A stretch of DNA of 64,000 nucleotides from positions 511,738-575,737 of the forward strand of contig SVAS01000001.1 of the NCBI GenBank assembly GCA_015059285.1, given 5' to 3'. Below are positions 8,734-20,067 of this stretch, in pieces. Made by a program: the position numbers and the translations under genes. The notes beneath the pieces are model-generated. The model was not told the DNA's origin. It saw only the letters and a list, made by a program, of their open reading frames with translations, and ran no database searches. This DNA comes from Bacillota bacterium (GTDB taxonomy: Bacteria; Bacillota_I; Bacilli_A; RF39; UBA660). Each line of letters opens with the position of its first letter. Within the stretch, counting starts at the first letter, position 1.

Positions 8734-9825
8734 TTATTTTGAAAGTTCTATCACTGGGCGCACACCATAGTCGCTAGCAATGGCTGTGAAATTTCCATCA
8801 ACATAACCGTTTAAACCGCCCGAGTACACGCGCCAAGCCATAAGAGCATCTGCATTAGCAGAACTTGTCCAGTATCCATAAGGTAGTTCTGAACTATTTA
8901 AATTACCATATGACCAATCATAATCTATAATTGCATTTGCTTCTGTTATTGTTAACATTCTTGCACGAGCATTTGACCTTGTCATTGTTCCATATACACT
9001 ATCTGTTAATGTGAAGTCCTTAGGTGCTATATTTGCCCAGCTTGATGTTTTAGTTTCTAAGTAATTTAGTGCTGTGATTGGGCCCTTATCATTTTTGGAA
9101 CAAAAACCACCAAATTGACAGTGACTTCCGTCATTAAGAAATTCATCAGTTATAATACCACCTGCTAATTCATAATCTCCCTGAGTAATCCATGCTACCG
9201 TTTCTCCAATATTTCTATCCATAAGTAATGTTACAATGTTGCTTTCATCACTTACTACATAAAAGTTTTTGATATTACTAGGCGCTACTTCTATTGCAAA
9301 TTTTGTTCCTACTGCACATGCTGTACCATCTGTTAAACAATCCTCTATTTCTGTAGCAAAATCATTTGTTCTTGCTATATCTTTTAATGTATTTACTTTT
9401 GGTTCACCTGTTGGTAATTCACAACTTTCAAATTCATCAGTTGTTTCTATTTCGCTTGCACCATAGACTTTTGTGATGCATAGTTCACCATTTGTGATTG
9501 CTAAAGCTATTTTTCCTTCTGTTGTTATTTTCATATTTCCGCTTTTTGGTAAACTTCCTTTTACATTTAATCCTGATGGACTTACTGCACCATCTGTGAA
9601 TGTAAATGTTGCTTCTTCTGTCATTCCATTTGGATCTAATAGTTTCTCAGCATAGTACATTTCTCCTGCACTAATAAGTCCATACGCAGTATCTTCAAAT
9701 GCACTCTTTCTTGTACTACTTATAATATTCATTATTACTGGTACTGCTATTAGTGCGATAATTGCTAGTATTACTATTACTGCAAGTAACTCGATTAAGG
9801 TAAATCCTCTTCTTTTTTGTTTCAT
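8734..9825 (-). CDS. Type IV-like pseudopilin with variable lectin-like C-terminus (copy A)
   Basis: A 363-aa class III-type prepilin. The start is the ATG at 9825 (AGGAG 7 bases upstream); the frame extends two codons further without a ribosome site. The leader MKQKRRG is followed by FTLIELLAVIVILAIIALIA, the prepilin peptidase site (cut after Gly7) and assembly helix with Glu at mature position 5. Residues 50-130 are a beta-rich part shared with a second copy at 47749-48792. The C-terminal third contains GYWTSSANADALMAWRVYSG and ends YGVRPVIELSK. That pattern resembles C-type-lectin or formylglycine-enzyme-like folds, including diversity-generating retroelement targets. No assembly ATPase or prepilin peptidase gene lies nearby. 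The tail has more C-ending codons than the rest of the gene. Confidence 0.85.
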   Translation of the reverse strand: MKQKRRGFTLIELLAVIVILAIIALIAVPVIMNIISSTRKSAFEDTAYGLISAGEMYYAEKLLDPNGMTEEATFTFTDGAVSPSGLNVKGSLPKSGNMKITTEGKIALAITNGELCITKVYGASEIETTDEFESCELPTGEPKVNTLKDIARTNDFATEIEDCLTDGTACAVGTKFAIEVAPSNIKNFYVVSDESNIVTLLMDRNIGETVAWITQGDYELAGGIITDEFLNDGSHCQFGGFCSKNDKGPITALNYLETKTSSWANIAPKDFTLTDSVYGTMTRSNARARMLTITEANAIIDYDWSYGNLNSSELPYGYWTSSANADALMAWRVYSGGLNGYVDGNFTAIASDYGVRPVIELSK

Positions 9826-9850
9826 AAACACACTCCTATCTTATGTAATT

Positions 9851-9892
9851 ATTATACATTTTTATATTTAGAAGGGAGTTTTACAACATAAA
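9851..9892 (-). promoter_or_regulatory. Promoter region of pseudopilin A with box shared with copy B
   Basis: TATAAT (9856-9851) lies upstream of the pilin start, but no TTGACA-like -35 element is at 17 bp. Instead TTTATGTTGTA (9892-9882) stands 25 bases upstream of the -10. The identical 11-mer is 26 bases upstream of TATAAT before copy B. This suggests an activator site or a dedicated sigma factor. Confidence 0.55.
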
Positions 9893-9900
9893 TTCAAATA

Positions 9901-9928
9901 AAAAAAGATATGTTTAATATCTTTTTAT
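9901..9928 (-). terminator. Terminator after trxA
   Basis: On the minus strand AAAAAGATAT / ATATCTTTTT with a 5-base loop, then a T-run. It overlaps the trxA stop codon. Confidence 0.75.
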
Positions 9929-10236
9929 CTATTATTATTTATCCAAGCAACTAAAGCTTCTTTTGGCATAAATCCATTTTCTTTAGCAACTTCTTTTCCA
10001 TCTTTAAATAAAATTAAAGTTGGAATACTCATTACACCAAACATGCGAGCTATATTTGGACATTCATCTACATCTATTTTTACAATTTTTACATCCAATC
10101 TATCACTACTAAGTTCTTCTAATACGGGACTTAACATTCTGCAAGGTCCACACCAAGTTGCAAAAAAATCAACAAGTACTTCTCCACTATTTATTAATTC
10201 ATTAAAATTATCTTCATTACCATGTATAATATTCAT
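9925..10236 (-). CDS. trxA: Thioredoxin
   Basis: A 103-aa cytoplasmic disulfide reductase. The active site is WCGPC, with Cys29 and Cys32, and the conserved cis-proline motif SIPTLILFKDG is at about residues 72-82. The length and single domain are standard. The ATG follows GAGAGGGATAA, which forms the end of cvpA; only 2 bases separate the two genes, so they are co-transcribed and probably coupled. A terminator follows directly. Confidence 0.95.
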   Translation of the reverse strand: MNIIHGNEDNFNELINSGEVLVDFFATWCGPCRMLSPVLEELSSDRLDVKIVKIDVDECPNIARMFGVMSIPTLILFKDGKEVAKENGFMPKEALVAWINNNR

Positions 10237-10238
10237 TT

Positions 10239-10955
10239 TTATCCCTCTCTATATTTTTCTAATATTTCATCTACGCCTGTCATTTGTAATTTATCTTGTT
10301 CTAATAATTTTTCAACAGATGATACTGTTGTAATTTTGTATTCTAATAATAAATCTAAGGCTTCTAAATTAAATCCTACAGGATCTACAGCAGTTTCGTA
10401 TTTATTTTTTAATTCTACAAATTCATCAATCACTTTAATACTTTTATCTATTTGTGTAGAAAGTATTGGTGTTTTCTTTAATATTGTATTTTTTATTTTT
10501 GAATCTTCTAATCCTTTTATATTAAAAATTGGAAGGGTTAAAATATAAAGTACAATAAAAGCTATAATAAAGTTTTCTAGTATTCCAAGTACTGCGCCTA
10601 ATATTTTTGAAGGAATTCCAAGTAAAATTGTCATATTAAGAAATCTTTCAAATATGCCAGATATAAATAATAATATTTTTAATATAATCATTAAAATTGC
10701 TAAAACTAAAAAGAATGCAATTACTTCATATATTAAAATATTTAAAACAGTAACGCCTTTAAAAATACCGCCAAATTTAAAAAATGGTAAATTTTCATAT
10801 AATAAAGTTGATACTGGGTTTTTAAAGATAAAAGCTAATATAACAACCGCAAGTAAACCAATTGAAGAAATTAATTGTTTTGTAAATCCTCTCCTAAATC
10901 CAATTAAAGCACCAAATGCTAAAAAGATAATAATTATAATATCTACTATATTCAT
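10239..10955 (-). CDS. CvpA family membrane protein
   Basis: A 238-aa protein with four to five membrane segments in the first 165 residues. It opens with MNIVDIIIIIFLAFGALIGF, the typical CvpA start, followed by RRGFTKQ. The last 70 residues are a hydrophilic tail ending next to trxA. CvpA proteins are linked to colicin V production in E. coli; in Firmicutes the relative YshB sits near mutS2 and trxA, and the molecular role is unclear. AGGAGG precedes the ATG. The gene is divergent from rnhC, with a shared 92-bp promoter region. Confidence 0.8.
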   Translation of the reverse strand: MNIVDIIIIIFLAFGALIGFRRGFTKQLISSIGLLAVVILAFIFKNPVSTLLYENLPFFKFGGIFKGVTVLNILIYEVIAFFLVLAILMIILKILLFISGIFERFLNMTILLGIPSKILGAVLGILENFIIAFIVLYILTLPIFNIKGLEDSKIKNTILKKTPILSTQIDKSIKVIDEFVELKNKYETAVDPVGFNLEALDLLLEYKITTVSSVEKLLEQDKLQMTGVDEILEKYREG

Positions 10956-11047
10956 ACAATCCTCCTATTTAAATTATATTATAAAATATAAAAAAAAGAA
11001 AGTATTTTAATTTTATTTATGATAAAATAAATGTAGGGAGTGAGTTT

Positions 11048-12007
11048 ATGACTATTACTTTAAAAGTTAGTGAAAATACTAAAGAAAAAATGATTGAATA
11101 TTTTGAAGATAAAAAACGTGAAAAAACACCACCATATGCTGTTTTTCAAGCAGATGATGCAGATACTGTAGTTACTTTATATAATTCTGGTAAAGCCGTT
11201 TTTCAAGGTGTGAGTGCTGATATAGATGCTAGAATGTGGAAAGAAATGGAGCAGCACTTAAATCCAACTAAACAAGTAGAAATGACTAATAGTGATAAAA
11301 AAGAAAAGAAAGAAAAAAAGGAAATATATATTGATCCTAAGATATACTATTCTAGTGCAATTGGTTCTGATGAAGTTGGAACGGGAGATTATTTTGGTCC
11401 TATTGTTGTTACCAGTGCATATGTATCTAAAGAAAATATTGCAAAACTAGAAGAATTAGGAGTTAAAGATTCTAAAAAATTAAATGACCAAAAAATTATG
11501 GAAATTGTTCCTGAAATTATTAAATTTATTCCTTATAATAGTATTATCTTAACTAATAAAGAATATAACGAGAGATATTCAGATGATATTAATATGAATA
11601 AAATTAAAGCTCTACTTCATAATCGTGCTTTAAATAATTTAAAATCACAAGGATATGAATATGATTATATTATTGTAGATGAATTTGCTAAACCATATGT
11701 TTATTATAATTACTTAAAAACAAGTAGTAACGTGTGCAGAAATATAACTTTTCTAACTAAGGGTGAAGATAAATCTTTAGCTGTTGCTTGTGCATCATTA
11801 ATAAGCCGTTATATTTTCCTAAAAGAATTTGATAAGATGGGTGAAAGTATGGGAGTATTTTTACCAAAAGGAGCATCTGATACGGTTGATCAAATGGGTG
11901 TTAAGATTGCTAAAAAATATGGCATTGATAAATTAAGTGAAGTTGCTAAATTAAATTTTAAAAATACTGCTAAAATTAAATATTTATTAGAAGAAAAAGA
12001 AAGTTAA
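11048..12007 (+). CDS. rnhC: Ribonuclease HIII
   Basis: A 319-aa enzyme that cleaves the RNA strand of RNA-DNA hybrids. Residues 1-80 form the TBP-like substrate-binding domain typical of HIII. A Lys-rich linker (about 82-93) leads to the catalytic domain, with IGSDEVGTGDYFGP (Asp108, Glu109) and YIIVDEFAKP carrying the next acidic residue. GVFLPKGASDTVD near residue 280 is also typical. GGGAG lies upstream of the ATG. It is a single-gene unit on the plus strand, convergent with rpoC. Confidence 0.94.
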   Translation: MTITLKVSENTKEKMIEYFEDKKREKTPPYAVFQADDADTVVTLYNSGKAVFQGVSADIDARMWKEMEQHLNPTKQVEMTNSDKKEKKEKKEIYIDPKIYYSSAIGSDEVGTGDYFGPIVVTSAYVSKENIAKLEELGVKDSKKLNDQKIMEIVPEIIKFIPYNSIILTNKEYNERYSDDINMNKIKALLHNRALNNLKSQGYEYDYIIVDEFAKPYVYYNYLKTSSNVCRNITFLTKGEDKSLAVACASLISRYIFLKEFDKMGESMGVFLPKGASDTVDQMGVKIAKKYGIDKLSEVAKLNFKNTAKIKYLLEEKES

Positions 12008-12020
12008 AAACTTTCTTTTT
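11994..12020 (+). terminator. rnhC terminator
   Basis: The stem AAGAAAGTT / AACTTTCTT with a short loop and TTTT run overlaps the rnhC stop codon. Confidence 0.8.
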
Positions 12021-12028
12021 TAATAGCA

Positions 12029-12062
12029 AAAAAGATAAATAAGCAAACTTATTTATCTTTTT
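12029..12062. terminator. Bidirectional terminator between rpoC and rnhC
   Basis: A 15-bp perfect stem (AAAAAGATAAATAAG / CTTATTTATCTTTTT) with a CAAA loop and T-runs on both strands, four bases beyond the rpoC stop. It ends the rpoBC transcript. Confidence 0.85.
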
Positions 12063-12065
12063 ATT

Positions 12066-15000
12066 TTAATCCATTAATTCTTGTTCTAAAGCTTCAAGTG
12101 GTTCTTCTTTAAGTACATCTATTGCTAAATCATATTCTGTTTTACGATATTTTTTAGCACCTGTTCCCGCAGGAATAAGTTTACCAATGATAACATTTTC
12201 TTTAAGACCATTCAAATGATCAATACGACCATGGATTGCTGCATCTGTTAAAATTCTTGTTGTTTCTTGGAATGAAGCAGCTGATAAGAATGAATCTGTT
12301 TCAAGTGATGCTTTAGTTATACCTAAAAGTACCGGACGACCTACAGCAGGTATTTTTCCTTCTAGGATAAGTTCTTTATTTACATCAGCAAAATGATTAA
12401 TGTTAACCATTGTTCCAGGTAAGAATAATGAACTACCTGAATTAATTATTTTAATTCTTGAAATCATTCTCTTAGCAATTATTTCAACGTGTTTATCTGA
12501 AATATCAACACCTTGAGAACGATATACTTTTTGAATTTCTAATAAAATATATTGTTGAACAGTAATTGGATCTGTTACTACTAATAATTCTTTTGGATTG
12601 ATAGCACCAAATGTAAGTTTATCTCCAGCTTTTACTTCTTGATTTACTTCTACATTTAATTTAGAACCATAATTTGTTTCATGTTTTCTAACTTCAACAT
12701 CATTTTTGATGTGGATTATAAATTTGCCGCTATCTTCTTCAATTTTAGTAACAATACCATTGATTTCAGCAATTGTTGCTTTACCTTTTGGATTACGAGC
12801 TTCAAATAATTCTTGAACACGAGGTAACCCTTGAGTGATATCGTCTCCACCAGCAACTCCACCAGAGTTGAAGTTACGCATTGTAAGTTGGGTACCAGGT
12901 TCCCCAATTGATTGAGCAGCCATAATACCAACTGCTTCACCAATTTCAACAATTTGTCCTGTAGCTAAGTTACGACCATAACATTTTCTACAAACACCAT
13001 GTTCTGTTTTACAAGTAAGTACTGTTCTAATAGGAACTTTAGTAATACCTGCTTTAACTATTTTATCAGCAATTTGTTCTGTAATATATTCATTTTTATC
13101 AACAATCATATCTTTTGTTTCAGGATGTAATATCTTTTTGTTAGTATAACGTCCTACAATACGATCATATAATGATTCTACATTTGTACCATCTTCATTA
13201 ACAAATGCTTCTACTGTTACATATTGGTCTGTTCCACAATCATCTTCTTTAACGATTATATCTTGAGAAACATCAACTAAACGACGTGTTAAGTAACCAG
13301 CATCGGCAGTTTTTAAAGCGGTATCAACGGCACCTTTACGAGCACCATGAGTAGCTAAGAAGAATTCTGATACAGTTGCACCTTCAGAGAATGAAGATGT
13401 AATTGGAATTTCTACAGCTTCCCCTGTTGGTTTCATCATAAGCCCACGCATACCTGCCATTTGATTGTAGTTACTCATGTTACCACGAGCTTTTGAATCA
13501 ATCATCATAGCAATTGTATTTTCTGGATTTGATTTAATAATACCAGCAAGTTCATCTGCTATTTTATCTTTAGCATTATTCCATGTTTCAACTACTTTTT
13601 CATATCTTTCACGATCAGTAATTAAACCACGTTTAAATAATTTATTAACTTCTGCAACTTTTTCTTCTGCTTCATTTAAGATTTTTGGTTTTTCACTAGA
13701 TTCAATGATATCCCCGATACCAATTGAAATACCAGAAAGTGTTGAATATTTGAATCCTAAATCTTTTAATTTATCAAGCATAATTGAAGTTTCAGTTGTT
13801 TGATAACGTTTATAAATTTGGGCAATTAATTTTGTAAGTACACCTTTATTAAATGGTTTTACTATATCCATACCTTTAATAGCTTCAGGAATATTAGTTC
13901 CTTTATCTAGGAAATATTTACTTGGAGTAACTCCTTCAATATTAGCATCTGTTCCTTCATTAATATATTGGAAACTATCAGGGAAAATTTCGTTGAAAAT
14001 AATTTTTCCTGCTGTAGTTACTAAATATTTGTCCATATATTTATCCAAAAATATTTTATGTTTGAAACTTCTTACTGGAAGAGCAACTCTTGTATGAAGT
14101 GTTATTTCTCTTCTTTCATAAGCCATTAAAACTTCATTATCATTTTTAAATACTCTACCTTCACCAGGTAAACCTGCTTTTTCTATAGTTATATAGTAGT
14201 TACCTAAGATCATATCTTGACCTGGAGTAACGATTGGTTCACCATCTTTAGGTGAAAGAATGTTATTAGCACCTAACATTAATATTCTAGCTTCAGCTTG
14301 AGCTTCTTCACTAATAGGTACGTGTACAGCCATTTGGTCTCCATCGAAGTCCGCATTAAAAGCCGCACATACAAGTGGATGAAGTCTAATACTTCTACCT
14401 TCAATTAATTTTGGTTGGAAAGCTTGAATACCAAGTCTATGTAAAGTTGGAGCACGGTTTAACATTACTGGATGTTCCGCAATTTTTTCTTCAACAATAT
14501 CCCAAACTCTTGGATCTTGATTTTCAATCATTCTTTTAGCTGCTTTAATATTAGAAGCTAATTCTTTAGAAACCAAACCATTTATAACATGTGGTTTGAA
14601 AAGTTCTAAAGCCATTTCTTTTGGAATACCACATTCATACATTTTTAAACTTGGTCCTACAACGATAACAGAACGACCAGAATAATCAACACGTTTACCA
14701 AGTAAATTTTGACGGAAACGACCTTGTTTTCCTTTTAACATACTTGAAAGTGATTTTAATGGTCTATTACCAGCACCTGTTATGTTTCTTCCACGTCTAC
14801 CATTATCAAATAAAGCATCTACTGCTTCTTGAAGCATACGTTTTTCATTTTGAATAATGATTGAAGGCGCACCTAAATCCATTAATTTCTTTAAACGATT
14901 ATTTCTATTAATTACTCTACGATATAAGTCATTTAAATCAGATGTTGCAAATCTACCACCATCTAATTGAATCATTGGACGAAGTTCTGGAGGTATTACA

Positions 15001-15701
15001 GGAAGTGCATCTATAATCATCCATTCTGGTTTATTTCCAGATTCTAAGAAAGCATTTAACACATCTAAACGTTTTACTAAACGAATTCTTTTTTGACTAG
15101 TAGAATCTTTTATTTCATCAATTTCCTTTTTGATTTCTTCTACTTCTTTTTCTAGATCAACTTGAACAAGTAATTCTTTGATTGCTTCAGCACCCATACC
15201 TACTCTAAAACTACTACCATATTTTTCATAGTAAGCTCTATATTCTTTATCAGAAATTGTTTGTTTCTTTTCTAAAGGAGCAGCTCCTGGATCTAAAACA
15301 ACATATGAAACAAAGTATAAAACTTCTTCTAAGTCTCTTGGTGACATATCAAGGACTAATCCCATACGAGATGGAATGCCCTTGAAGAACCAAATGTGTG
15401 ATACTGGAGTAGCAAGTTCAATATGTCCCATACGTTCACGACGTACTTTAGAACGAGTTACCTCTACACCACAACGATCACAAATAATATTTTTATATCT
15501 TAATCTTTTATATTTACCACATGAACATTCAAAGTCTTTAGTAGGTCCGAAGATTTTTTCACAGAATAAACCATCTCTTTCAGGTTTTAAAGTACGATAG
15601 TTAATTGTTTCTGCTTTTTTAACTTCACCATAAGACCATGAACGAATTTTTTCAGGAGAGGCAATTGCAATTCTTAATCCTTCAAAATTGTTAGCATCCA
15701 T
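12066..15701 (-). CDS. rpoC: DNA-directed RNA polymerase subunit beta'
   Basis: The 1211-aa subunit carries the active-site motif [12 protein letters not shown] around residue 450, which binds the catalytic magnesium. The N-terminal zinc ribbon uses Cys59, Cys61, Cys74 and Cys77; the second zinc site is in [16 protein letters not shown]. The bridge-helix and trigger-loop regions are present. Its ATG overlaps the rpoB stop by one base (TAATG), so translation is coupled. Length is that of Firmicutes beta' without large lineage insertions. In Bacillus ribosomal genes follow rpoC; here a terminator and the convergent rnhC follow. Confidence 0.98.
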   Translation of the reverse strand: MDANNFEGLRIAIASPEKIRSWSYGEVKKAETINYRTLKPERDGLFCEKIFGPTKDFECSCGKYKRLRYKNIICDRCGVEVTRSKVRRERMGHIELATPVSHIWFFKGIPSRMGLVLDMSPRDLEEVLYFVSYVVLDPGAAPLEKKQTISDKEYRAYYEKYGSSFRVGMGAEAIKELLVQVDLEKEVEEIKKEIDEIKDSTSQKRIRLVKRLDVLNAFLESGNKPEWMIIDALPVIPPELRPMIQLDGGRFATSDLNDLYRRVINRNNRLKKLMDLGAPSIIIQNEKRMLQEAVDALFDNGRRGRNITGAGNRPLKSLSSMLKGKQGRFRQNLLGKRVDYSGRSVIVVGPSLKMYECGIPKEMALELFKPHVINGLVSKELASNIKAAKRMIENQDPRVWDIVEEKIAEHPVMLNRAPTLHRLGIQAFQPKLIEGRSIRLHPLVCAAFNADFDGDQMAVHVPISEEAQAEARILMLGANNILSPKDGEPIVTPGQDMILGNYYITIEKAGLPGEGRVFKNDNEVLMAYERREITLHTRVALPVRSFKHKIFLDKYMDKYLVTTAGKIIFNEIFPDSFQYINEGTDANIEGVTPSKYFLDKGTNIPEAIKGMDIVKPFNKGVLTKLIAQIYKRYQTTETSIMLDKLKDLGFKYSTLSGISIGIGDIIESSEKPKILNEAEEKVAEVNKLFKRGLITDRERYEKVVETWNNAKDKIADELAGIIKSNPENTIAMMIDSKARGNMSNYNQMAGMRGLMMKPTGEAVEIPITSSFSEGATVSEFFLATHGARKGAVDTALKTADAGYLTRRLVDVSQDIIVKEDDCGTDQYVTVEAFVNEDGTNVESLYDRIVGRYTNKKILHPETKDMIVDKNEYITEQIADKIVKAGITKVPIRTVLTCKTEHGVCRKCYGRNLATGQIVEIGEAVGIMAAQSIGEPGTQLTMRNFNSGGVAGGDDITQGLPRVQELFEARNPKGKATIAEINGIVTKIEEDSGKFIIHIKNDVEVRKHETNYGSKLNVEVNQEVKAGDKLTFGAINPKELLVVTDPITVQQYILLEIQKVYRSQGVDISDKHVEIIAKRMISRIKIINSGSSLFLPGTMVNINHFADVNKELILEGKIPAVGRPVLLGITKASLETDSFLSAASFQETTRILTDAAIHGRIDHLNGLKENVIIGKLIPAGTGAKKYRKTEYDLAIDVLKEEPLEALEQELMD

Positions 15702-18700
15702 TATTCCTCATCCCCTTCCAATTCAAATTCATCAATATCATCGATGTCATCAAAATCTTCTTCTTGTTCAAATTCATCTTGTTCTTCGATTTCATCATTT
15801 ATTGGTTCATTTGTTTCCTCAGTATTTGAAGTATCCGCAGATTTTTCAAATTCTTCATTTGTTAAATAAATATCTGTTTCAGATTCTTCCAAATCTTTAA
15901 GTTCTACAAAATTACCTTCTTCATTTAATACAGTAATATCTAAACCTAATGCTTGGAATTCTTTTATTAATACTCTGAAACTTTCAGGTACTCCAGATTT
16001 TGGTATTGGATTACCTTTTACTAAAGCTTCATATACTTTTACACGTCCTACAACGTCATCTGATTTAATAGTCATCATTTCTTGTAAAATATTAGCTGCA
16101 CCATAAGCATATAATGCCCAAACTTCCATTTCCCCAAAACGTTGACCACCAAATTGAGCTTTACCTCCTAGTGGTTGTTGTGTTACTAGTGAGTAAGGTC
16201 CTGTTGAACGTGCATGTAATTTATCATCAACCATGTGATGAAGTTTAATCATGTACATTACACCAACACTAATACGGTTATGGAATGGTTCACCTGTTCT
16301 ACCATCATATAAGACAGCTTTACCATCTTCGCTCATACCTGCTTCTTTTAAAGAATCAATTATTTCATCATGATTAGCACCAGCAAATACTGGAGTTGCT
16401 ACATGGATATTTAATTCTTTAGCAGCCATTCCTAAATGCATTTCTAAAATTTGTCCTAAGTTCATACGTGATGGAACCCCTAGTGGGTTAAGTAAAATAT
16501 CTACTGGTGTACCATCACTTAAATATGGCATATCTTCAGATGGAAGTACTAAAGAGATAACCCCTTTATTACCATGACGTCCTGCCATTTTATCCCCAAC
16601 TGAAATTTTACGTTTTTGAGCTATATAAACACGTACTATTTTTGAAACACCTGCTGGAAGTTCATCAGAATCTTCTTTTGTAAATATTTTTACATCATGA
16701 ACAATTCCGCCACCACCATGAGGTACTCTTAATGAAGTATCTCTAACTTCTCTTGTTTTTTCACCAAAAATAGCATGTAATAATTTTTCTTCTGAAGTAA
16801 GTTCAGCCATTCCTTTAGGAGTAACTTTACCAACTAAGATATCATCATCCTTAACTTCAGTACCAATTCTAATAATACCATTATCATCTAAGTTTTTACG
16901 AGCTTCTTCACCAACATTTGGAATATCTCTAGTAAATTCTTCAGGTCCTAATTTAGTATCACGACATTCAATTTGATAATCTTCAATGTGAATTGAAGTG
17001 TAAACATCGTCTCTAACTAATCTTTCGTTTAAGATAACAGCATCTTCATAGTTATAACCATTGTAGTTCATAAATGCTACTACAACGTTTTTACCTAAAG
17101 CCATTTCACCTTTATCAGTACTTGGCCCATCAGCAATAACCATATCTTTTGTAACTTTATCACCAACTCTAACAATTGGAATTTGATGATAACATGTACC
17201 ATTATTACTACGTTCAAATCCATTTAAATAATATGTATCTGATCCACCCATTGTTTTAACAACAATTTTTTTAGAGTCTACATAATCTACAATACCATCT
17301 GCTTTAGCAATTATTACTGCTCCTGAATCTCTTGCAGCAATTGCTTCAACACCAGTTCCAACTAAAGGTGCTTCTGATTTTAAAAGTGGAATTGCTTGAC
17401 GTTGCATGTTAGCACCCATCAGTGCTCTTTTTCCATCGTCATGTTCCAAGAAAGGAATACAGCTTGTTGTAATAGAAACAACTTGTTGTGGTGAAACATC
17501 AATAAAATCAACTTTTGAAGGAGCAACCATTAAGTTTTCGCCTCTATGACGAACAGGAATACTCTTTTCTTCAATTACACCATCTTCATTTATTTTGATT
17601 GCTGCTTGAGAAATGAAATGTTCTAATTCTTCATCAGCAGTCATATAAACGATTTCATCTAATAATTTACCATTCTCAACTTTACGATATGGTGTCATTA
17701 TAAATCCATAATCATCAATTCTTGCAAAACTAGCAAGTGCTGTAATTAGCCCGATGTTTGGTCCTTCTGGAGACTCAATTGGACAAAGTCTACCATAGTG
17801 AGATGGATTAACATCACGAACGTCCATTCCAGCTCTATCTCTAGATAAACCACCAGGTCCTAAAGAAGATAATCTTCTTTTATTAGCAAGTTCAGCAACT
17901 GGGTTTGTTTGATCCATGAATTGTGATAATTGACTTGAACCAAAGAATTCTTTCATAGCTGCAGTAAGTGGTCGAATGTTGATAAGTGATTTTGGTGTTA
18001 CTTCACCAATTTCTTGTGTTGACATACGATCCCTAATAACTCTTTCAATACGAGTTATACCAATACGGAATTGATTTTGTAAAAGTTCTCCTACTTGACG
18101 AACACGACGATTAGATAAGTGGTCAATTTCATCAAATGAACCAATTCCTTCCAATAAGTTTAAGTAGTATGATACTGATGCATAAACATCCGAAATAGTA
18201 AGTCTTTTTTCTTCAATTGTTTGATCATTACCTACTACATTGATAATTTGTTCTGGATTATTTTTAGAATAAATTTTAATAATTTGAACTTTATTATATT
18301 TATCTAATTCTTCATTAATTGCAACTTCTTTAACACCATAACCATTATTTAAAATAGGTATTAATTCTTCTAATACTTTATAATCAATTATAGTATCTTT
18401 AGCAATTACTACTTTTCCATCTACAATAATATCTTCTGCTAATTTAGCATTTAATAAACGATCAGCTACATTTAATTTTTTATTAAATTTATAACGTCCT
18501 ACTTTTGCTAAATCATAACGAAATGCATCAAAGAATCTAGATATTAATTGGTTTTTAGCACTATCTAGTGTTGATGGTTCTCCAGGTCTTAATTTAGAAT
18601 GAATATCAATTAAAGATTCATCAGTATTTTTATTAGCATCTTTTTCAATTGTTTTTTCTAAATAAACATTTTCACCAAATAATGAAATAATATCCTCATC

Positions 18701-19312
18701 GTTAGATAAACCTAAAGCTCTAAGTAATGTTGTAATAGGAACTTTACGAGTTCTATCAATTCTTACATAAATATTATCTCTAGCATCTGTTTCATATTCT
18801 AACCAAGTACCTCTAGTTGGAATAATTTGAGAAGTGATAATACTTTTACCATTTTTCTTATCAATTTCTCTACCAAAATAAACACTTGGACTTCTAACTA
18901 ATTGTGATACAATTACACGTTCAGCCCCATTGATAATAAATGTACCACTTTCAGTCATTATAGGCATGTCCCCTAAGAATATTTCTTGTTCTTTAACTTC
19001 GCCTGTTTCATGATTAAAAAGTCTTGCTTCAACTTTTAAAGGGCAAGCGTAGGTTGCATATCTTTCTTTACAACCTTTAATAGAATATCTTGGTTCATCA
19101 AAAGAATATTCTCCAAATTCAAGCGATAAATTTCCAGTAAAACTTTCTACTGGAAAAATGTCATCAAATACTTCTTTTATTCCTTCATTAATAAACCAAT
19201 CATAAGATTTTTTTTGAATTTCTAGCAAATTGCCTAATTCAATAGCATTTTCAACTTTTGCGTAACTACGTCTTTCACGGTGATCACCAAATTTTTTATT
19301 TGTGTATGCCAC
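15701..19312 (-). CDS. rpoB: DNA-directed RNA polymerase subunit beta
   Basis: The 1203-aa beta subunit. The start is GTG at 19312-19310 after GGGGTGAAAGA. The rifampicin region reads [12 protein letters not shown] and [11 protein letters not shown], the wild-type sensitive pattern. Switch and active-site motifs [18 protein letters not shown] and HGNKGVIS are present. The last 60 residues are a very acidic tail ([16 protein letters not shown]), a common extension in Firmicutes. It has its own promoter overlapping the end of the upstream methyltransferase gene and forms an operon with rpoC. Confidence 0.98.
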   Translation of the reverse strand: MAYTNKKFGDHRERRSYAKVENAIELGNLLEIQKKSYDWFINEGIKEVFDDIFPVESFTGNLSLEFGEYSFDEPRYSIKGCKERYATYACPLKVEARLFNHETGEVKEQEIFLGDMPIMTESGTFIINGAERVIVSQLVRSPSVYFGREIDKKNGKSIITSQIIPTRGTWLEYETDARDNIYVRIDRTRKVPITTLLRALGLSNDEDIISLFGENVYLEKTIEKDANKNTDESLIDIHSKLRPGEPSTLDSAKNQLISRFFDAFRYDLAKVGRYKFNKKLNVADRLLNAKLAEDIIVDGKVVIAKDTIIDYKVLEELIPILNNGYGVKEVAINEELDKYNKVQIIKIYSKNNPEQIINVVGNDQTIEEKRLTISDVYASVSYYLNLLEGIGSFDEIDHLSNRRVRQVGELLQNQFRIGITRIERVIRDRMSTQEIGEVTPKSLINIRPLTAAMKEFFGSSQLSQFMDQTNPVAELANKRRLSSLGPGGLSRDRAGMDVRDVNPSHYGRLCPIESPEGPNIGLITALASFARIDDYGFIMTPYRKVENGKLLDEIVYMTADEELEHFISQAAIKINEDGVIEEKSIPVRHRGENLMVAPSKVDFIDVSPQQVVSITTSCIPFLEHDDGKRALMGANMQRQAIPLLKSEAPLVGTGVEAIAARDSGAVIIAKADGIVDYVDSKKIVVKTMGGSDTYYLNGFERSNNGTCYHQIPIVRVGDKVTKDMVIADGPSTDKGEMALGKNVVVAFMNYNGYNYEDAVILNERLVRDDVYTSIHIEDYQIECRDTKLGPEEFTRDIPNVGEEARKNLDDNGIIRIGTEVKDDDILVGKVTPKGMAELTSEEKLLHAIFGEKTREVRDTSLRVPHGGGGIVHDVKIFTKEDSDELPAGVSKIVRVYIAQKRKISVGDKMAGRHGNKGVISLVLPSEDMPYLSDGTPVDILLNPLGVPSRMNLGQILEMHLGMAAKELNIHVATPVFAGANHDEIIDSLKEAGMSEDGKAVLYDGRTGEPFHNRISVGVMYMIKLHHMVDDKLHARSTGPYSLVTQQPLGGKAQFGGQRFGEMEVWALYAYGAANILQEMMTIKSDDVVGRVKVYEALVKGNPIPKSGVPESFRVLIKEFQALGLDITVLNEEGNFVELKDLEESETDIYLTNEEFEKSADTSNTEETNEPINDEIEEQDEFEQEEDFDDIDDIDEFELEGDEE

Positions 19313-19383
19313 TCTTTCACCCCTATAACCTATATTTTTTAAGTTTCATATACTTGGTAAATAGTATATGCCGCCAATTTATA

Positions 19384-19412
19384 ATTTTAACAAAAAATAT
19401 ACAACTTGTCAA
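19384..19412 (-). promoter_or_regulatory. rpoB promoter
   Basis: TTGACA (19412-19407), a 17-bp spacer and TAAAAT (19389-19384) on the minus strand form a near-consensus sigma-A promoter. The -35 overlaps the stop codon of the methyltransferase gene. The leader to the rpoB GTG is about 65 bases. Confidence 0.85.
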
Positions 19413-19990
19413 TGGTTTATTGCTTTAATTATATAGAAACCTTTGTTCTTTGCAACTACATTAACTTCATATTTTTGACTTAAATCTTTAACTACTGATT
19501 TAGCACCTTGGTCTTTATTTATTACAATCCAAAGTTCTCCATCTTCTTTTAAATATTTGGAAGCATCAAATAAAATTTGATATAACTTTTCTTTACCTAT
19601 TCTAATAGGTGGATTACTAACAATATAATCATATTTTTTATCTACATTAGAATATATATCGCTTTCAAATATATTAACATCCACTTCATTCAATATTGCA
19701 TTTTTTTTAGCAAGCGTAACACTTCTTTTATTAATATCAATCATATCAACAACACAATCATTATTTTTTTTAATATATATTCCAACTGGTCCATAACCAC
19801 ATCCAAAATCAAGTACTAATCCATGAAATTGTGGTATATTTTCTAAAAGAGTTCTTGTTCCAAAATCTAATCCTTTTTTAGAAAAAACACCATTGTCTGT
19901 AACAAAAACAAAATCTTGGTTATTTATTTTTGCATATGTTTTTTGTTCTTCACTTTTTATATTTTCATCATTTGTAAAATAGTGAGCCAT
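19409..19990 (-). CDS. RsmC-like class I rRNA methyltransferase (YbxB type)
   Basis: A 193-aa S-adenosylmethionine-dependent methyltransferase with the MTS small domain (PF05175). Motif I is VLDFGCGYGPVGIY, the acidic post-I residue is in VDMIDINKRS, and the catalytic NPP motif is in YIVSNPPIRIGK, typical of guanine-N2 methylation (16S G1207 in E. coli RsmC). Its location between rplL and rpoB is exactly that of ybxB in Bacillus. GGAG lies 7 bases before the ATG. Half the size of E. coli RsmC is normal for this group. Confidence 0.9.
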   Translation of the reverse strand: MAHYFTNDENIKSEEQKTYAKINNQDFVFVTDNGVFSKKGLDFGTRTLLENIPQFHGLVLDFGCGYGPVGIYIKKNNDCVVDMIDINKRSVTLAKKNAILNEVDVNIFESDIYSNVDKKYDYIVSNPPIRIGKEKLYQILFDASKYLKEDGELWIVINKDQGAKSVVKDLSQKYEVNVVAKNKGFYIIKAINH

Positions 19991-20021
19991 AAATTTCTCC
20001 TATACCATTAAAAACGACGAT

Positions 20022-20048
20022 AAGCCCATACTAATCTAGTATAGGCTT
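20022..20048 (-). ncRNA. Intercistronic hairpin rplL-rsmC (processing or attenuation stem)
   Basis: On the minus strand AAGCCTATACT / AGTATGGGCTT forms an 11-bp stem with one G-U pair and the loop AGATT. There is no immediate T-run, so it is not a normal terminator. It may be a processing or attenuation element before rpoB. Confidence 0.55.
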
Positions 20049-20067
20049 TCATCTTTTATTTTTTTAA

